A stretch of DNA of 64,000 nt. Origin: DAHUYF01 sp035945115 (GTDB lineage Bacteria; Pseudomonadota; Alphaproteobacteria; ATCC43930; CGMCC-115725). The DNA lies in contig DASZAN010000097.1 in the NCBI GenBank assembly GCA_035945115.1, positions 1 through 64,000 on the forward strand. The letters are read 5' to 3'. The notes beneath the pieces are model-generated. The model was not told the origin of the DNA, did no database searches, and saw only the letters and a program-made list of their open reading frames with translations. Position 1 is the stretch's first letter. Every line of letters starts with the position of its first letter. Shown here piece by piece: positions 42,607 to 51,770 of the stretch. The translations under genes were made by a program, and so were the position numbers.

Positions 42607-44352
42607 ATGACGCAAGCAACAACGCTCGAAGAGTCGGCGAGGGGCGCGGCGGACGAGACGGAAGAGCTCACCGACGGCTTCCACCTCCTCATCGACGCGC
42701 TGAAGCTCAACGGCCTCACCACCATCTACGGCGTGCCCGGGATCCCCATCACCGATTTCGGCCGCATGGCGCAGGGCGCCGGAATCCGCGTGCTCTCCTT
42801 CCGTCACGAGCAGAATGCCGGCTACGCCGCCGCCATCGCTGGGTTCCTGACGAAGAAGCCCGGCATCTGCCTCACCGTGTCGGCGCCCGGCTTCCTCAAC
42901 GGCGTGACGGCGCTCGCGCATGCCACGACCAACTGCTTTCCGATGATCCTCATCTCCGGCTCTTCCGAGCGCGAGATCGTCGATTTGCAGCAGGGCGACT
43001 ATGAGGAGATGGACCAGCTCGCCATCGCCAAGCCGCTTTGCAAAGCCGCTTATCGCGTGCTGCACGTTGCCGACATCGGCATCGGCCTTGCGCGCGCGAT
43101 CCGCGCCGCGGTCTCAGGACGGCCGGGCGGCGTCTATCTCGATCTTCCGGCAAAGCTCTTCGGCCAGGTGATGAATGCCGAGGCCAGCCGCAAGTCGCTG
43201 GTCAAGGTCATTGACGCCGCGCCGGCGCAGATTCCGGCGCCGGCCGCCGTCAAGCGCGCCCTTGAGGTGCTCAAATCCGCGAAACGGCCGCTCGTCGTTC
43301 TCGGCAAGGGCGCCGCCTACGCGCAGGCCGACGAGGCCATCAAGACGCTCGTCGAGAAGAGCGGCATTCCCTTCCTGCCGATGAGCATGGCGAAAGGGCT
43401 GTTGCCCGACACGCATCCGCTCTGCGCCGGTGCGGCCCGCTCGACCGTGTTGAAGGACGCCGACGTGGTCATGCTGATCGGCGCGCGCCTCAACTGGCTC
43501 CTCTCGCACGGCAAAGGCAAGACCTGGGGCGAGGCGGCGAAGAAGTTCATCCAGATCGACATCGAGCCCAAAGAGATGGACAGTAACGTCGAAATCGCCG
43601 CGCCTCTCGTCGGCGATATCGGCTCGTGCGTTGCCGCCCTCCTCGAGGGGATGGGCGCCATCTGGCCGGCAGCGCCCGCCGACTGGACCAATGCCGTCAA
43701 GGGCAAGCGCGAAGAGAACGTCGCCAAGATGGCGCCGCGCCTCATGAACAACAATGCGCCGATGGATTATCACGGCGCGCTCGGCGCCTTGCGTGCGATC
43801 CTCAAAGAGCGGCCCGATACGGTCCTCGTCAACGAAGGCGCCAACACGCTCGATCTCGCGCGCGCCGTCATCGATGTCCACAAGCCGCGCAAGCGGCTCG
43901 ATGTCGGCACCTGGGGCGTGATGGGCGTGGGCATGGGTCAGGCGATCGCCGCCGCGGTGGAAACCGGCCATCGCGTGCTCGCGGTCGAAGGCGACAGCGC
44001 CTTCGGCTTCTGCGGCATGGAGGTGGAGACGATCTGCCGCTACGACCTGCCGGTCTGCGTCGTCGTCTTCAACAACAACGGCATTTATCGCGGCACCGAT
44101 GTCAATCCCACCGGTGGGTCCGATCCCGCGACCACCGTTTTCGTGAAGGGCGCGCGCTACGACAAGATGATGGAAGCGTTCGGCGGTGTCGGCGTGCAGG
44201 CGGAAACGCCGGACGCACTGAAGCGGGCGGTCGAGGCGGCACTCGAGTCCGGCAAGCCCACGCTCATCAATGCAGTGATCGATCCGGCGGCGGGCAGCGA
44301 GAGCGGCCGCATCGGCAATCTCAACCCGCAAAGCGCGCTGCGCAAGAAATAG
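42607..44352 (+). CDS. oxc: Oxalyl-CoA decarboxylase
   Basis: This ThDP-dependent enzyme converts oxalyl-CoA to formyl-CoA and CO2. It has 581 residues in three domains: PYR with the catalytic Glu68 in SFRHEQNAGYAAAIAGF, the central domain, and PP with the ThDP/Mg motif GDSAFGFCGMEVETICRYDL ending in FNNNGIYRG. These segments closely follow the Oxalobacter enzyme as I know it. AGGAG ribosome site before ATG 42607. frc follows after 10 bases, so the two are co-transcribed. Confidence 0.97.
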   Translation: MTQATTLEESARGAADETEELTDGFHLLIDALKLNGLTTIYGVPGIPITDFGRMAQGAGIRVLSFRHEQNAGYAAAIAGFLTKKPGICLTVSAPGFLNGVTALAHATTNCFPMILISGSSEREIVDLQQGDYEEMDQLAIAKPLCKAAYRVLHVADIGIGLARAIRAAVSGRPGGVYLDLPAKLFGQVMNAEASRKSLVKVIDAAPAQIPAPAAVKRALEVLKSAKRPLVVLGKGAAYAQADEAIKTLVEKSGIPFLPMSMAKGLLPDTHPLCAGAARSTVLKDADVVMLIGARLNWLLSHGKGKTWGEAAKKFIQIDIEPKEMDSNVEIAAPLVGDIGSCVAALLEGMGAIWPAAPADWTNAVKGKREENVAKMAPRLMNNNAPMDYHGALGALRAILKERPDTVLVNEGANTLDLARAVIDVHKPRKRLDVGTWGVMGVGMGQAIAAAVETGHRVLAVEGDSAFGFCGMEVETICRYDLPVCVVVFNNNGIYRGTDVNPTGGSDPATTVFVKGARYDKMMEAFGGVGVQAETPDALKRAVEAALESGKPTLINAVIDPAAGSESGRIGNLNPQSALRKK

Positions 44353-44362
44353 GACAGGCACC

Positions 44363-45610
44363 ATGGGTAAAGCACTTGCGGGCGTGAAGATCCTCGATTT
44401 CACGCATGTTCAATCGGGACCGACCTGCACGCAGCTCCTGGCGTGGCTCGGCGCCGACGTGATCAAGGTCGAGCGTCCCGGCGAGGGCGACATCACCCGC
44501 GGCCAACTTCGCGACATCCCCGATGTCGACAGCCTCTACTTCACCATGCTCAACCACAACAAGCGCTCGATCACGCTCGATGCCAAGAACCCGAAGGGCA
44601 AGCTCGTTCTCGAATCGCTCGTCAAGCATTGCGACGTGCTCGTCGAAAACTTCGCGCCGGGCGTCCTCGACCGCATGGGCTTTACCTGGGAGCGCATTCA
44701 ACAGCTCAATCCGCGCATGATCGTGGCCTCGGTGAAGGGCTTCGGTCCCGGTCCTTACGAGGACTGCAAGGTCTACGAAAACGTCGCGCAATGCGCTGGC
44801 GGCGGCGCCTCCACCACCGGCTTCGACGACGGCCCGCCGCTCGTCACGGGCGCGCAGATCGGCGACAGCGGCACGGGCCTGCATCTGGCGCTCGGCATCG
44901 TCGCCGCACTCTATCAGCGCAACAGCAGCGGGCGCGGCCAGCGCGTCCTCTGCGCCATGCAGGATGGCGTGCTCAACCTCTGCCGCGTCAAGCTGCGCGA
45001 TCAGCAGCGGCTCGAGCGCACCGGCGTGATGACCGAATATCCGCAATACCCCCACGGCAAGTTCGGCGATGCAGTGCCGCGCGCCGGCAACGCCTCGGGC
45101 GGCGGCCAGCCCGGCTGGATCTTGAAGTGCAAGGGCTGGGAGACCGATTCCAACGCCTACATCTACTTCATCACCCAGGCGCCGGTCTGGGAGGCGATCT
45201 GCAAGGTGATCGGCAAGGAGGAATGGATCACCCATCCCGACTATGCCAAGCCCGCGGCGCGCTTGCCGCGGCTCAAAGAGATTTTCGACACGATCGAGAA
45301 ATGGACCATGACCAAAGACAAGTTTGAGGCCATGGAGATCCTCAACAAATACGACATCCCCTGCGGCCCGATTCTGTCGATGAAGGAGCTCGCTTACGAG
45401 CCATCGCTGCGCCAGACCGGCACGGTGGTCGAGGTCGATCACCCCAAGCGCGGCAAATATCTCTCCGTCGGCAATCCCATCAAGCTGTCCGACAGCCCCT
45501 CGGAGGTGACGCGCTCGCCGCTCCTGGGCGAGCACACCGAGGAGATTTTGGCGGAGCTCGGCTACGGCAAGGACGAAATCGCGGCGATGCGCAGCGCCAA
45601 AGCAGTCTGA
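44363..45610 (+). CDS. frc: Formyl-CoA:oxalate CoA-transferase
   Basis: This 415-residue class III CoA-transferase moves CoA from formyl-CoA (or succinyl-CoA) to oxalate. Active-site residues are visible: Gln17 in DFTHVQSGPTCTQ, the catalytic Asp168 in GAQIGDSGTGLHLALG, and the glycine loop NASGGGQPGW. VYENVAQCAGGGASTTGF and LNLCRVKLRDQQRLERTG match Frc proper rather than the carnitine transferases. It is slightly shorter than the Oxalobacter enzyme because of a gap before the glycine loop. Directly downstream of oxc. Confidence 0.97.
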   Translation: MGKALAGVKILDFTHVQSGPTCTQLLAWLGADVIKVERPGEGDITRGQLRDIPDVDSLYFTMLNHNKRSITLDAKNPKGKLVLESLVKHCDVLVENFAPGVLDRMGFTWERIQQLNPRMIVASVKGFGPGPYEDCKVYENVAQCAGGGASTTGFDDGPPLVTGAQIGDSGTGLHLALGIVAALYQRNSSGRGQRVLCAMQDGVLNLCRVKLRDQQRLERTGVMTEYPQYPHGKFGDAVPRAGNASGGGQPGWILKCKGWETDSNAYIYFITQAPVWEAICKVIGKEEWITHPDYAKPAARLPRLKEIFDTIEKWTMTKDKFEAMEILNKYDIPCGPILSMKELAYEPSLRQTGTVVEVDHPKRGKYLSVGNPIKLSDSPSEVTRSPLLGEHTEEILAELGYGKDEIAAMRSAKAV

Positions 45611-45683
45611 GCCACGCATCACGCAACGGTAATCAACACCCGCTCCGGCGGCGTCTTCGAACGAGGTTCGGGAGGAAGAGGTA

Positions 45684-47834
45684 ATGGCAAAAAACGGCAT
45701 GGCACATGACAAGGCGGCGGTTCGCAAGCTCCTCGACAAGGCGAAGGCCGACGGCAGGACGGCGCTTACCGCGCCCGAGGGCAAAGAGCTCTGCGATGCC
45801 TATGGCATCGCCGTGCCCAAGGAGGGCGTCGCCAGCTCGGCGCAGGAGGCGGCGAAGCTCGCGGCGAGCATGGGCTTTCCGGTGGTGATGAAGATCGTCT
45901 CGCCGGACATTCTTCATAAGACCGAAGCGGGCGGCGTCATCGTCGGCGTCAAGAGCGCGAGCGAAGGGGCCGCCGCCTATGACACGATCCTCGCCAATGC
46001 GCGCAAGTACAAAGCGAGCGCCAAGATCGACGGCGTCCAGGTGCAGCAAATGCTGCAAGGCGGACAAGAGGTCATCATCGGCGCGGTCACCGATCCGAGC
46101 TTCGGCAAGCTCGTGGCCTTCGGCTTGGGTGGCGTGCTGGTGGAGGTGCTAAAGGACATCACCTTCCGCTTGGCGCCCGCCGACAAGAACGAAGCGCTCT
46201 CGATGCTCGACGGCATCGCCGCGGCGGAAATCCTGAAGGGCGTGCGCGGCGCCGATCCGGTGAACCGCGAGGCGCTGGCGAGCCTCATCCAGAACGTGTC
46301 GGCGCTGGTGAGCGATTTCCCGGAAATCGCCGAGATGGATCTGAACCCGGTCTTCGCCACCAAGAACGGCGCGGTCGCCGCCGATGTGCGCATCGTGCTT
46401 GACTGGAATCCGGCGCCGGCGCGCTACCGGCCGAGCCAGGACGAGATCGTGCGGCAGATGAACCGCATTATGAAGCCCGACACCGTGGCGGTGATCGGCG
46501 CCTCGGCCGAGGACGGCAAGATCGGCAACTCCGTGATGAAAAACCTCATCAACGGCGGCTACCAGGGAAAGATCTATCCGATCCATCCCAAGGCCGACGA
46601 GATCATAGAGCGCAAGGCCTATAAGTCCGTCAAGGACGTGCCGGGCGACATCGACGTCGCCGTCTTCGCCATTCCCGCCAAGTTCGTAGCGCAAGCTCTC
46701 GTCGAATGCGGCGAGAAGAAGATTCCGGGCGCCGTGCTCATTCCCTCGGGCTTCGCCGAGACCGGCAATGTCGAGGGCCAGCGCGAGATCCAGGAGATTG
46801 GCCGGCGCTACAACGTCCGCCTCATGGGGCCGAACATTTACGGCTTCTACTACACTTGGAAAAATCTCTGCGCCACTTTCTGCACGCCCTACGATTTCAA
46901 GGGCCACGCTGCGCTCTCGTCGCAATCGGGCGGCATCGGCATGGCGATCATCGGCTTCTCGCGGTCGGCCAAGATGGGCGTCTCGGCGATCGTCGGCCTC
47001 GGCAATAAATCCGATCTCGACGAGGACGACCTATTGACGTTCTTCGAGCAGGACGAGAACACCCACATCATCGCCATGCATTGCGAGGATTTGAAGGACG
47101 GCCGTTCCTTTGCCGAGGTGGCAAAGCGCGTCTCCAAGAAGAAGCCCGTGGTGGTGCTGAAGGCGGGCCGTACCGCACTGGGTGCGCGCGCCGCCTCCTC
47201 GCACACCGGCGCGCTCGCCGGTAACGACAAAATCTACGAGGACGTGCTGAAGCAGTCGGGCGTGGTGCGCGCTCGTTCGCTGCGCGATCTCCTCGACTTC
47301 GCTCGCGGCGTGCCGCTTTTGCCGACGCCCCGAGGTGAGAACGTGGTGATCATCACCGGCGCCGGCGGATCGGGCGTGCTGCTCTCGGATTCCTGCGTCG
47401 ACAACGGCCTGTCGCTGATGAAGATGCCGCCCGATCTCGATCAGGCCTTCCGCAAGTTCATCCCGCCCTTCGGTGCCGCCGGCAATCCCGTCGACATCAC
47501 CGGCGGCGAGCCGCCGACGACCTACAAGAACACCATCAAGCTCGGCCTCGAGGACAAGCGCATCGACTCGCTCATCTTGGGCTACTGGCACACCATCATC
47601 ACGCCCCCCATGGTCTTCGCGAAGCTGGTCGTCGAGGTGGTGGAGGAGATGGCGGCCAAGGGCATCCGGAAGCCGATCGTCGCCTCGCTTGCCGGCGACA
47701 TCCAGGTGGAGGAGGCGTCCGAGTACCTTTACGACCACGGCATCCCCGCCTATCCCTATTCCACTGAAATCCCAGTGGCGGTGCTCGGCGCCAAATATCG
47801 CTGGGCGCGCGGCGCGGGGTTGATAAAGTCGTAA
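45684..47834 (+). CDS. ADP-forming acyl-CoA ligase (acetate--CoA ligase family)
   Basis: This 716-residue protein fuses both halves of an NDP-forming acyl-CoA synthetase in the order ATP-grasp (residues about 15-235, with FPVVMKIVSPDILHKTEAGG and EMDLNPVFA), CoA-binding (about 260-355, VAVIGASAEDGKIGNSVMKN) and succinyl-CoA-ligase-like domains. The phospho-carrier His is His507 in SSHTGALAGND. The reaction is acid + CoA + ATP to acyl-CoA + ADP + phosphate, reversible. Its place between frc and sucCD suggests oxalate or formate as substrate: it could prime oxalyl-CoA or gain ATP from formyl-CoA. Strong GGGAGGAAGAGG ribosome site. Substrate not proven. Confidence 0.85.
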   Translation: MAKNGMAHDKAAVRKLLDKAKADGRTALTAPEGKELCDAYGIAVPKEGVASSAQEAAKLAASMGFPVVMKIVSPDILHKTEAGGVIVGVKSASEGAAAYDTILANARKYKASAKIDGVQVQQMLQGGQEVIIGAVTDPSFGKLVAFGLGGVLVEVLKDITFRLAPADKNEALSMLDGIAAAEILKGVRGADPVNREALASLIQNVSALVSDFPEIAEMDLNPVFATKNGAVAADVRIVLDWNPAPARYRPSQDEIVRQMNRIMKPDTVAVIGASAEDGKIGNSVMKNLINGGYQGKIYPIHPKADEIIERKAYKSVKDVPGDIDVAVFAIPAKFVAQALVECGEKKIPGAVLIPSGFAETGNVEGQREIQEIGRRYNVRLMGPNIYGFYYTWKNLCATFCTPYDFKGHAALSSQSGGIGMAIIGFSRSAKMGVSAIVGLGNKSDLDEDDLLTFFEQDENTHIIAMHCEDLKDGRSFAEVAKRVSKKKPVVVLKAGRTALGARAASSHTGALAGNDKIYEDVLKQSGVVRARSLRDLLDFARGVPLLPTPRGENVVIITGAGGSGVLLSDSCVDNGLSLMKMPPDLDQAFRKFIPPFGAAGNPVDITGGEPPTTYKNTIKLGLEDKRIDSLILGYWHTIITPPMVFAKLVVEVVEEMAAKGIRKPIVASLAGDIQVEEASEYLYDHGIPAYPYSTEIPVAVLGAKYRWARGAGLIKS

Positions 47835-47872
47835 GGTGCCGGTTGTTGTTCCAGTCCATTTTCTCCAATGTC

Positions 47873-47945
47873 ATTCCCGCGAAAGCGGGAATCCAGGGTT
47901 GCAGGAATCCGTCGCTTTCCCCTGGGTCCCTGCTTTCGCAGGGAC
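47873..47945. repeat. Double-hairpin (cruciform) intergenic repeat
   Basis: Two 8-bp hairpins lie side by side: 47873-47892 (ATTCCCGC, GAAA loop, GCGGGAAT) and 47926-47945 (GTCCCTGC, TTTC loop, GCAGGGAC). The spacer pairs with itself through CCAGGG (47893-47898) and CCCTGG (47920-47925), giving a three-hairpin cruciform. Elements of the form TCATTCCCGCGAAAGCGGGA are common dispersed intergenic repeats in proteobacteria. It lies 38 bases after the ligase gene and 42 bases before sucC, where it might attenuate transcription or stabilise mRNA. Confidence 0.8.
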
Positions 47946-47987
47946 GACGCAATCTTATTAGAATCTAGCCATGATCGAGGCGCGGCG

Positions 47988-49184
47988 ATGAACATCCACG
48001 AGTATCAAGCGAAGGCGCTGCTGCAGAAGTTCGGCGTCGCCGTGCCGAAAGGCTTCGTCGCCTACACGCCGCAGGAGGCGGAGAAGGTGGCGCGGCAATT
48101 GCCGGGCCCCGTCTGGGTCGTGAAGTCGCAGATCCATGCCGGCGGCCGCGGCGCCGGGCGGTTTGCCGACAACCAGCAGGGGAAGGGCGGGGTGCGCGTC
48201 GTCAAATCGGTCGAGGACGTCGCCAAGAACGCGGCGGAGATGCTGGGCCATGTGCTCGTCACCAAGCAGACCGGCGCCAAAGGCCGCGAGGTGAAGCGCG
48301 TCTATATCGAGGACGGCTGCGACATCAAGCGCGAGCTTTATTTGAGTATGCTGGTCGACCGCAAGACCGCGCGCATCACGGTGATGGCGTCCACCGAAGG
48401 CGGCATGGAGATCGAGGAAGTGGCCGCCAAGCATCCCGAGAAGATTCTCCGCACCGCGGTCGATCCCGCGACCGGGCTCCAGGGCTTTCATGCGCGGAAG
48501 CTCGCCTATGGCTTGGGTCTTGAGGGCAAGCAGGTCGGCGCCGCCACCAAATTCATGCTCGGCATCTACAAGGCCTTCACCAGCCTCGATGCCTCCGTGA
48601 TCGAGATCAACCCGCTGGTGGTGACCGGCGCGGGCGAGGTGCTGGCGCTCGACGCCAAGATGAATTTCGACGACAACGCGCTCTTTCGCCATAAGGACGT
48701 GGAAGAGATGCGCGATGAAGCGGAAGAGGACCCGACCGAGCTCGAAGCCGCCAAGCACTCGCTCAACTACGTGAAACTCGACGGCAGCATCGGCTGCATG
48801 GTGAATGGCGCCGGCCTCGCCATGGCGACGATGGACATCATCAAGCTCTATGGCGGCTCGCCCGCAAATTTCCTCGATGTCGGCGGCGGCGCCACCAAGG
48901 AGCGCGTCACCACGGCGTTCAAGCTCATCCTCAGCGATCCCCATGTCGAGGGCATTCTTGTCAACATCTTCGGTGGCATCATGCGCTGCGATGTGATCGC
49001 CGAAGGCATCGTCGCCGCGGCGCGCGAGGTGGCGCTCCACGTGCCGCTGGTGGTGCGGCTCGAGGGTACCAATGTGCGCTTGGGCAAGAAAATCCTCTCG
49101 GAATCGGGCCTGCCGATCCTCTCCGCCGACAACCTTGCCGCCGCTGCCGAAAAGGTGGTGAAGGCGGTGAAGGAGGCGGCCTGA
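47988..49184 (+). CDS. sucC: Succinyl-CoA ligase (ADP-forming), beta subunit
   Basis: This 398-residue ATP-grasp subunit shows MNIHEYQAKALLQKFGVAVP, VVKSQIHAGGRGAG, VIEINPLVVTGAGEVLALDA and LDVGGGATKERV followed by VNIFGGIMRCD. The last segment follows SucC rather than the malate thiokinase MtkA. ATG at 47988; upstream codons lie in the cruciform repeat and are not coding. It shares one base with sucD (TGATG). Being inside the oxalate cluster suggests a second role: supplying succinyl-CoA as CoA donor. Confidence 0.95.
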   Translation: MNIHEYQAKALLQKFGVAVPKGFVAYTPQEAEKVARQLPGPVWVVKSQIHAGGRGAGRFADNQQGKGGVRVVKSVEDVAKNAAEMLGHVLVTKQTGAKGREVKRVYIEDGCDIKRELYLSMLVDRKTARITVMASTEGGMEIEEVAAKHPEKILRTAVDPATGLQGFHARKLAYGLGLEGKQVGAATKFMLGIYKAFTSLDASVIEINPLVVTGAGEVLALDAKMNFDDNALFRHKDVEEMRDEAEEDPTELEAAKHSLNYVKLDGSIGCMVNGAGLAMATMDIIKLYGGSPANFLDVGGGATKERVTTAFKLILSDPHVEGILVNIFGGIMRCDVIAEGIVAAAREVALHVPLVVRLEGTNVRLGKKILSESGLPILSADNLAAAAEKVVKAVKEAA

Positions 49185-50059
49185 TGTCGGTCCTCGTCAA
49201 TGCCGACACCAAGGTAATCTGCCAGGGCTTCACCGGCGCCCAGGGCACCTTCCATTCCGAGCAGGCGATCGCGTACGGCACCAAGATGGTAGGCGGCGTG
49301 ACGCCCGGCAAAGGCGGCACGACGCACCTTGATCTTCCTGTCTTCGACACCGTCGAGGAAGCCGTACGCAAGACCGGCGCCACGGCGAGCGCCATCTATG
49401 TTCCGCCGCCGTTCGCGGCCGACGCTATCCTCGAAGCGGTCGATGCGGAGGTGCCGCTCATCGTCTGCATCACCGAGGGCATTCCCGTTCTCGACATGGT
49501 GGCGGTGAAACGCGCACTTTCGGGGTCGAAAAGCCGGCTCATCGGCCCCAACTGCCCGGGCGTCATCACGCCCGAGCAATGCAAGATCGGCATCATGCCG
49601 GGCCACATCCACACCAAGGGCCATGTCGGCATCGTCTCGCGCTCGGGCACGCTCACCTATGAGGCGGTCGCGCAGACCACGGCCGCGGGCTTGGGCCAAT
49701 CCACCTGCATCGGCATCGGCGGCGATCCCGTTAACGGCACCAACTTCATCGACTGCCTCGAGCTTTTCCTCGGCGATGCCGACACTACATCGATCATCAT
49801 GATCGGCGAGATCGGCGGTTCGGCCGAAGAAGAGGCGGCGGATTTCTTGAAGCGCAGCAAGCAGAAGAAGCCCGTGGTGGGCTTCATCGCCGGTGCCACC
49901 GCGCCGCCCGGCCGCCGCATGGGCCATGCCGGCGCCATCATTTCCGGCGGCGCTGGCTCCGCCAAGGACAAGATGGAGGCGATGCGGAGCGCCGGCATCA
50001 CCGTGGCGGTTTCGCCGGCCGCCTTGGGCAGCACCATGCAGAAAGTGCTGAAAGGCTGA
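49184..50059 (+). CDS. sucD: Succinyl-CoA ligase, alpha subunit
   Basis: This 291-residue subunit binds CoA (TKVICQGFTGAQGTFHSEQA), carries IGPNCPGVITPEQCKIGIMP, and has the phosphorylated His in the GATAPPGRRMGHAGAIISGG region. The nucleotide-pocket and dimer contacts look complete. It is coupled to sucC and followed after one base by the formate dehydrogenase genes, so the whole set is probably one transcript. Whether another sucCD exists in the TCA operon elsewhere cannot be seen. Confidence 0.95.
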   Translation: MSVLVNADTKVICQGFTGAQGTFHSEQAIAYGTKMVGGVTPGKGGTTHLDLPVFDTVEEAVRKTGATASAIYVPPPFAADAILEAVDAEVPLIVCITEGIPVLDMVAVKRALSGSKSRLIGPNCPGVITPEQCKIGIMPGHIHTKGHVGIVSRSGTLTYEAVAQTTAAGLGQSTCIGIGGDPVNGTNFIDCLELFLGDADTTSIIMIGEIGGSAEEEAADFLKRSKQKKPVVGFIAGATAPPGRRMGHAGAIISGGAGSAKDKMEAMRSAGITVAVSPAALGSTMQKVLKG

Positions 50060-50060
50060 G

Positions 50061-51770
50061 ATGGCGGAAGGCGCGGCGCGGCAGGAAGGCAAGAGGCGCT
50101 TCCGTCCCGGCATGGGCCGGCGCGGCGGGCGCAATGTGCCGAAGGGCCGCCAGGTCGAGCCGACCGCGCTCGCCGAAGTGGAGGCGCTCCTCGGCGAGCG
50201 GCCGCGCCAACGCGATCTACTGATCGAGCATCTCCATCTCTTGCAAGACGAATACGGTTGCCTCCATGCGCGCCATCTGGCGGCGCTCGCGCATGAGATG
50301 AAGCTGGCGCTTGTGGAGGTCTACGAAGTCGCGACGTTCTACGCCCATTTCGACATCGTCATGGATGACGAAGCGCCGCCGCCCCCCGTCACGGTGCGGG
50401 TCTGCGACAGCCTCACTTGCGCGTTGATGGGCGCGCCGAAATTGCTCGCGGACTTGCCGCAAGCGCTCGGTCCCGCCGTGCGCGTCGTGCGCGCGCCCTG
50501 CATGGGCGGTTGCCATAACGCGCCGGTGACGGCGATCGGCCATGCGCTTCACGAGCACGCGACAGTGGCGAGTGTCGCCCAAGCGGTGATGAAGGACGAG
50601 ACGCATCCGCATCTGCCGGACTACCGCAACTTCGACGACTACTGCGGCGATAGCGGCTATGCGTTGCTGAAGCAGTGTCTCTCCGGGAAGATGCCGCTCG
50701 AGGAGCTGCTGAAGAAGCTCGAGGATTCCAATCTCCGCGGGTTGGGTGGCGCGGGATTCCCCACCGGCCGCAAATGGCGCTTCGTGCGCGCCGAGCCGAA
50801 GCCGCGGCTGATGGCGGTGAACGCTGACGAGGGCGAACCCGGCACGTTCAAGGATCGCTACTATCTGGAAACCGATCCGCATCGCTTTCTCGAAGGCATG
50901 CTCATCGGTGCATGGGCGGTCGAGGCGAGCGACGTCTACATCTATCTCCGCGACGAATATCCGCAGTGTCGGGTCTTGCTCCAGGCGGAGATCGCCAAGC
51001 TCGAAGCGGTGGGCCTCTCAAAGCACGTGCGCATTCATTTGCGCCGCGGCGCGGGCGCTTATATCTGCGGCGAGGAATCGGCGATGCTGGAAAGCATCGA
51101 AGGCAAGCGCGGCCTGCCGCGGCACAAGCCGCCTTATCCCTCGCAAGTCGGACTCTTCGGCCGGCCGACGCTCATCAACAATGTCGAGACGCTCTTTTGG
51201 GTGCGCGACATCGTCGAGAAGGGGCCGGAGTGGTTCGCGAGCCAAGGGCGTCGCGGCCGCAAAGGGCCGCGCAGCTTCTCGGTCTCGGGCCGGGTCAAAA
51301 ACCCCGGCGTGAAGCTCGCGCCCGCCGGCATCACCGTGCGCGAGCTCATCGACGAGTATTGCGGCGGCATGGCCGACGGCCACGTCTTCAAGGGCTATCT
51401 GCCGGGCGGCGCCTCGGGCGGCATTTTGCCGGCGTCGATGGGCCATCTGCCGCTCGATTTCGGCACGCTCGAGCAACACGGCTGCTTCATCGGCTCGGCC
51501 GCGGTGGTCGTGCTCTCCGACAAGGACGACATGCGCGAGGTGGCGCTCAATCTGCTGCGCTTCTTCGAGGACGAGAGCTGCGGCCAATGCACGCCCTGCC
51601 GCGTGGGCACAGAAAAGGCGGTGAAGCTCATGCAGAACCGCCGTTGGGACAAACCGCTCATCGAGGAGCTGACGCAAGTGATGAGCGACGCCTCGATCTG
51701 CGGGCTGGGCCAAGCGGCGATGAATCCGGTGAAGATGGTGCTGAAGCATTTCCCGGAGGATGTGTCGTGA
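50061..51770 (+). CDS. NAD-dependent formate dehydrogenase, beta subunit (NuoE-NuoF fusion)
   Basis: This 569-residue diaphorase subunit joins a NuoE-like [2Fe-2S] thioredoxin-fold domain (residues about 35-180; cysteines in VCDSLTCALMG and APCMGGCHNAP) to a NuoF-like domain with the NADH/FMN loop LRGLGGAGFPTGRKWRFVRA, NADEGEPGTFKDRYYLETDP and the 4Fe-4S motif SCGQCTPCRVGT. The fused layout is that of the tungsten/molybdenum FDH1 beta subunit of Methylobacterium. It passes electrons from formate to NAD. The alpha subunit starts inside its stop codon. Confidence 0.93.
   Translation: MAEGAARQEGKRRFRPGMGRRGGRNVPKGRQVEPTALAEVEALLGERPRQRDLLIEHLHLLQDEYGCLHARHLAALAHEMKLALVEVYEVATFYAHFDIVMDDEAPPPPVTVRVCDSLTCALMGAPKLLADLPQALGPAVRVVRAPCMGGCHNAPVTAIGHALHEHATVASVAQAVMKDETHPHLPDYRNFDDYCGDSGYALLKQCLSGKMPLEELLKKLEDSNLRGLGGAGFPTGRKWRFVRAEPKPRLMAVNADEGEPGTFKDRYYLETDPHRFLEGMLIGAWAVEASDVYIYLRDEYPQCRVLLQAEIAKLEAVGLSKHVRIHLRRGAGAYICGEESAMLESIEGKRGLPRHKPPYPSQVGLFGRPTLINNVETLFWVRDIVEKGPEWFASQGRRGRKGPRSFSVSGRVKNPGVKLAPAGITVRELIDEYCGGMADGHVFKGYLPGGASGGILPASMGHLPLDFGTLEQHGCFIGSAAVVVLSDKDDMREVALNLLRFFEDESCGQCTPCRVGTEKAVKLMQNRRWDKPLIEELTQVMSDASICGLGQAAMNPVKMVLKHFPEDVS

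Noticed and set aside
47988..50059. Reading the sucCD pair as malate thiokinase (mtkAB)
   Set aside because: The beta subunit has the SucC-type VNIFGGIMRCD rather than the NIFAGINRCD form I recall for MtkA, and no serine-cycle genes are nearby.
50912..51766. Upstream extension of the formate dehydrogenase alpha frame
   Set aside because: It lies inside the beta subunit gene; family homology and the GTGA overlap place the start at 51767.
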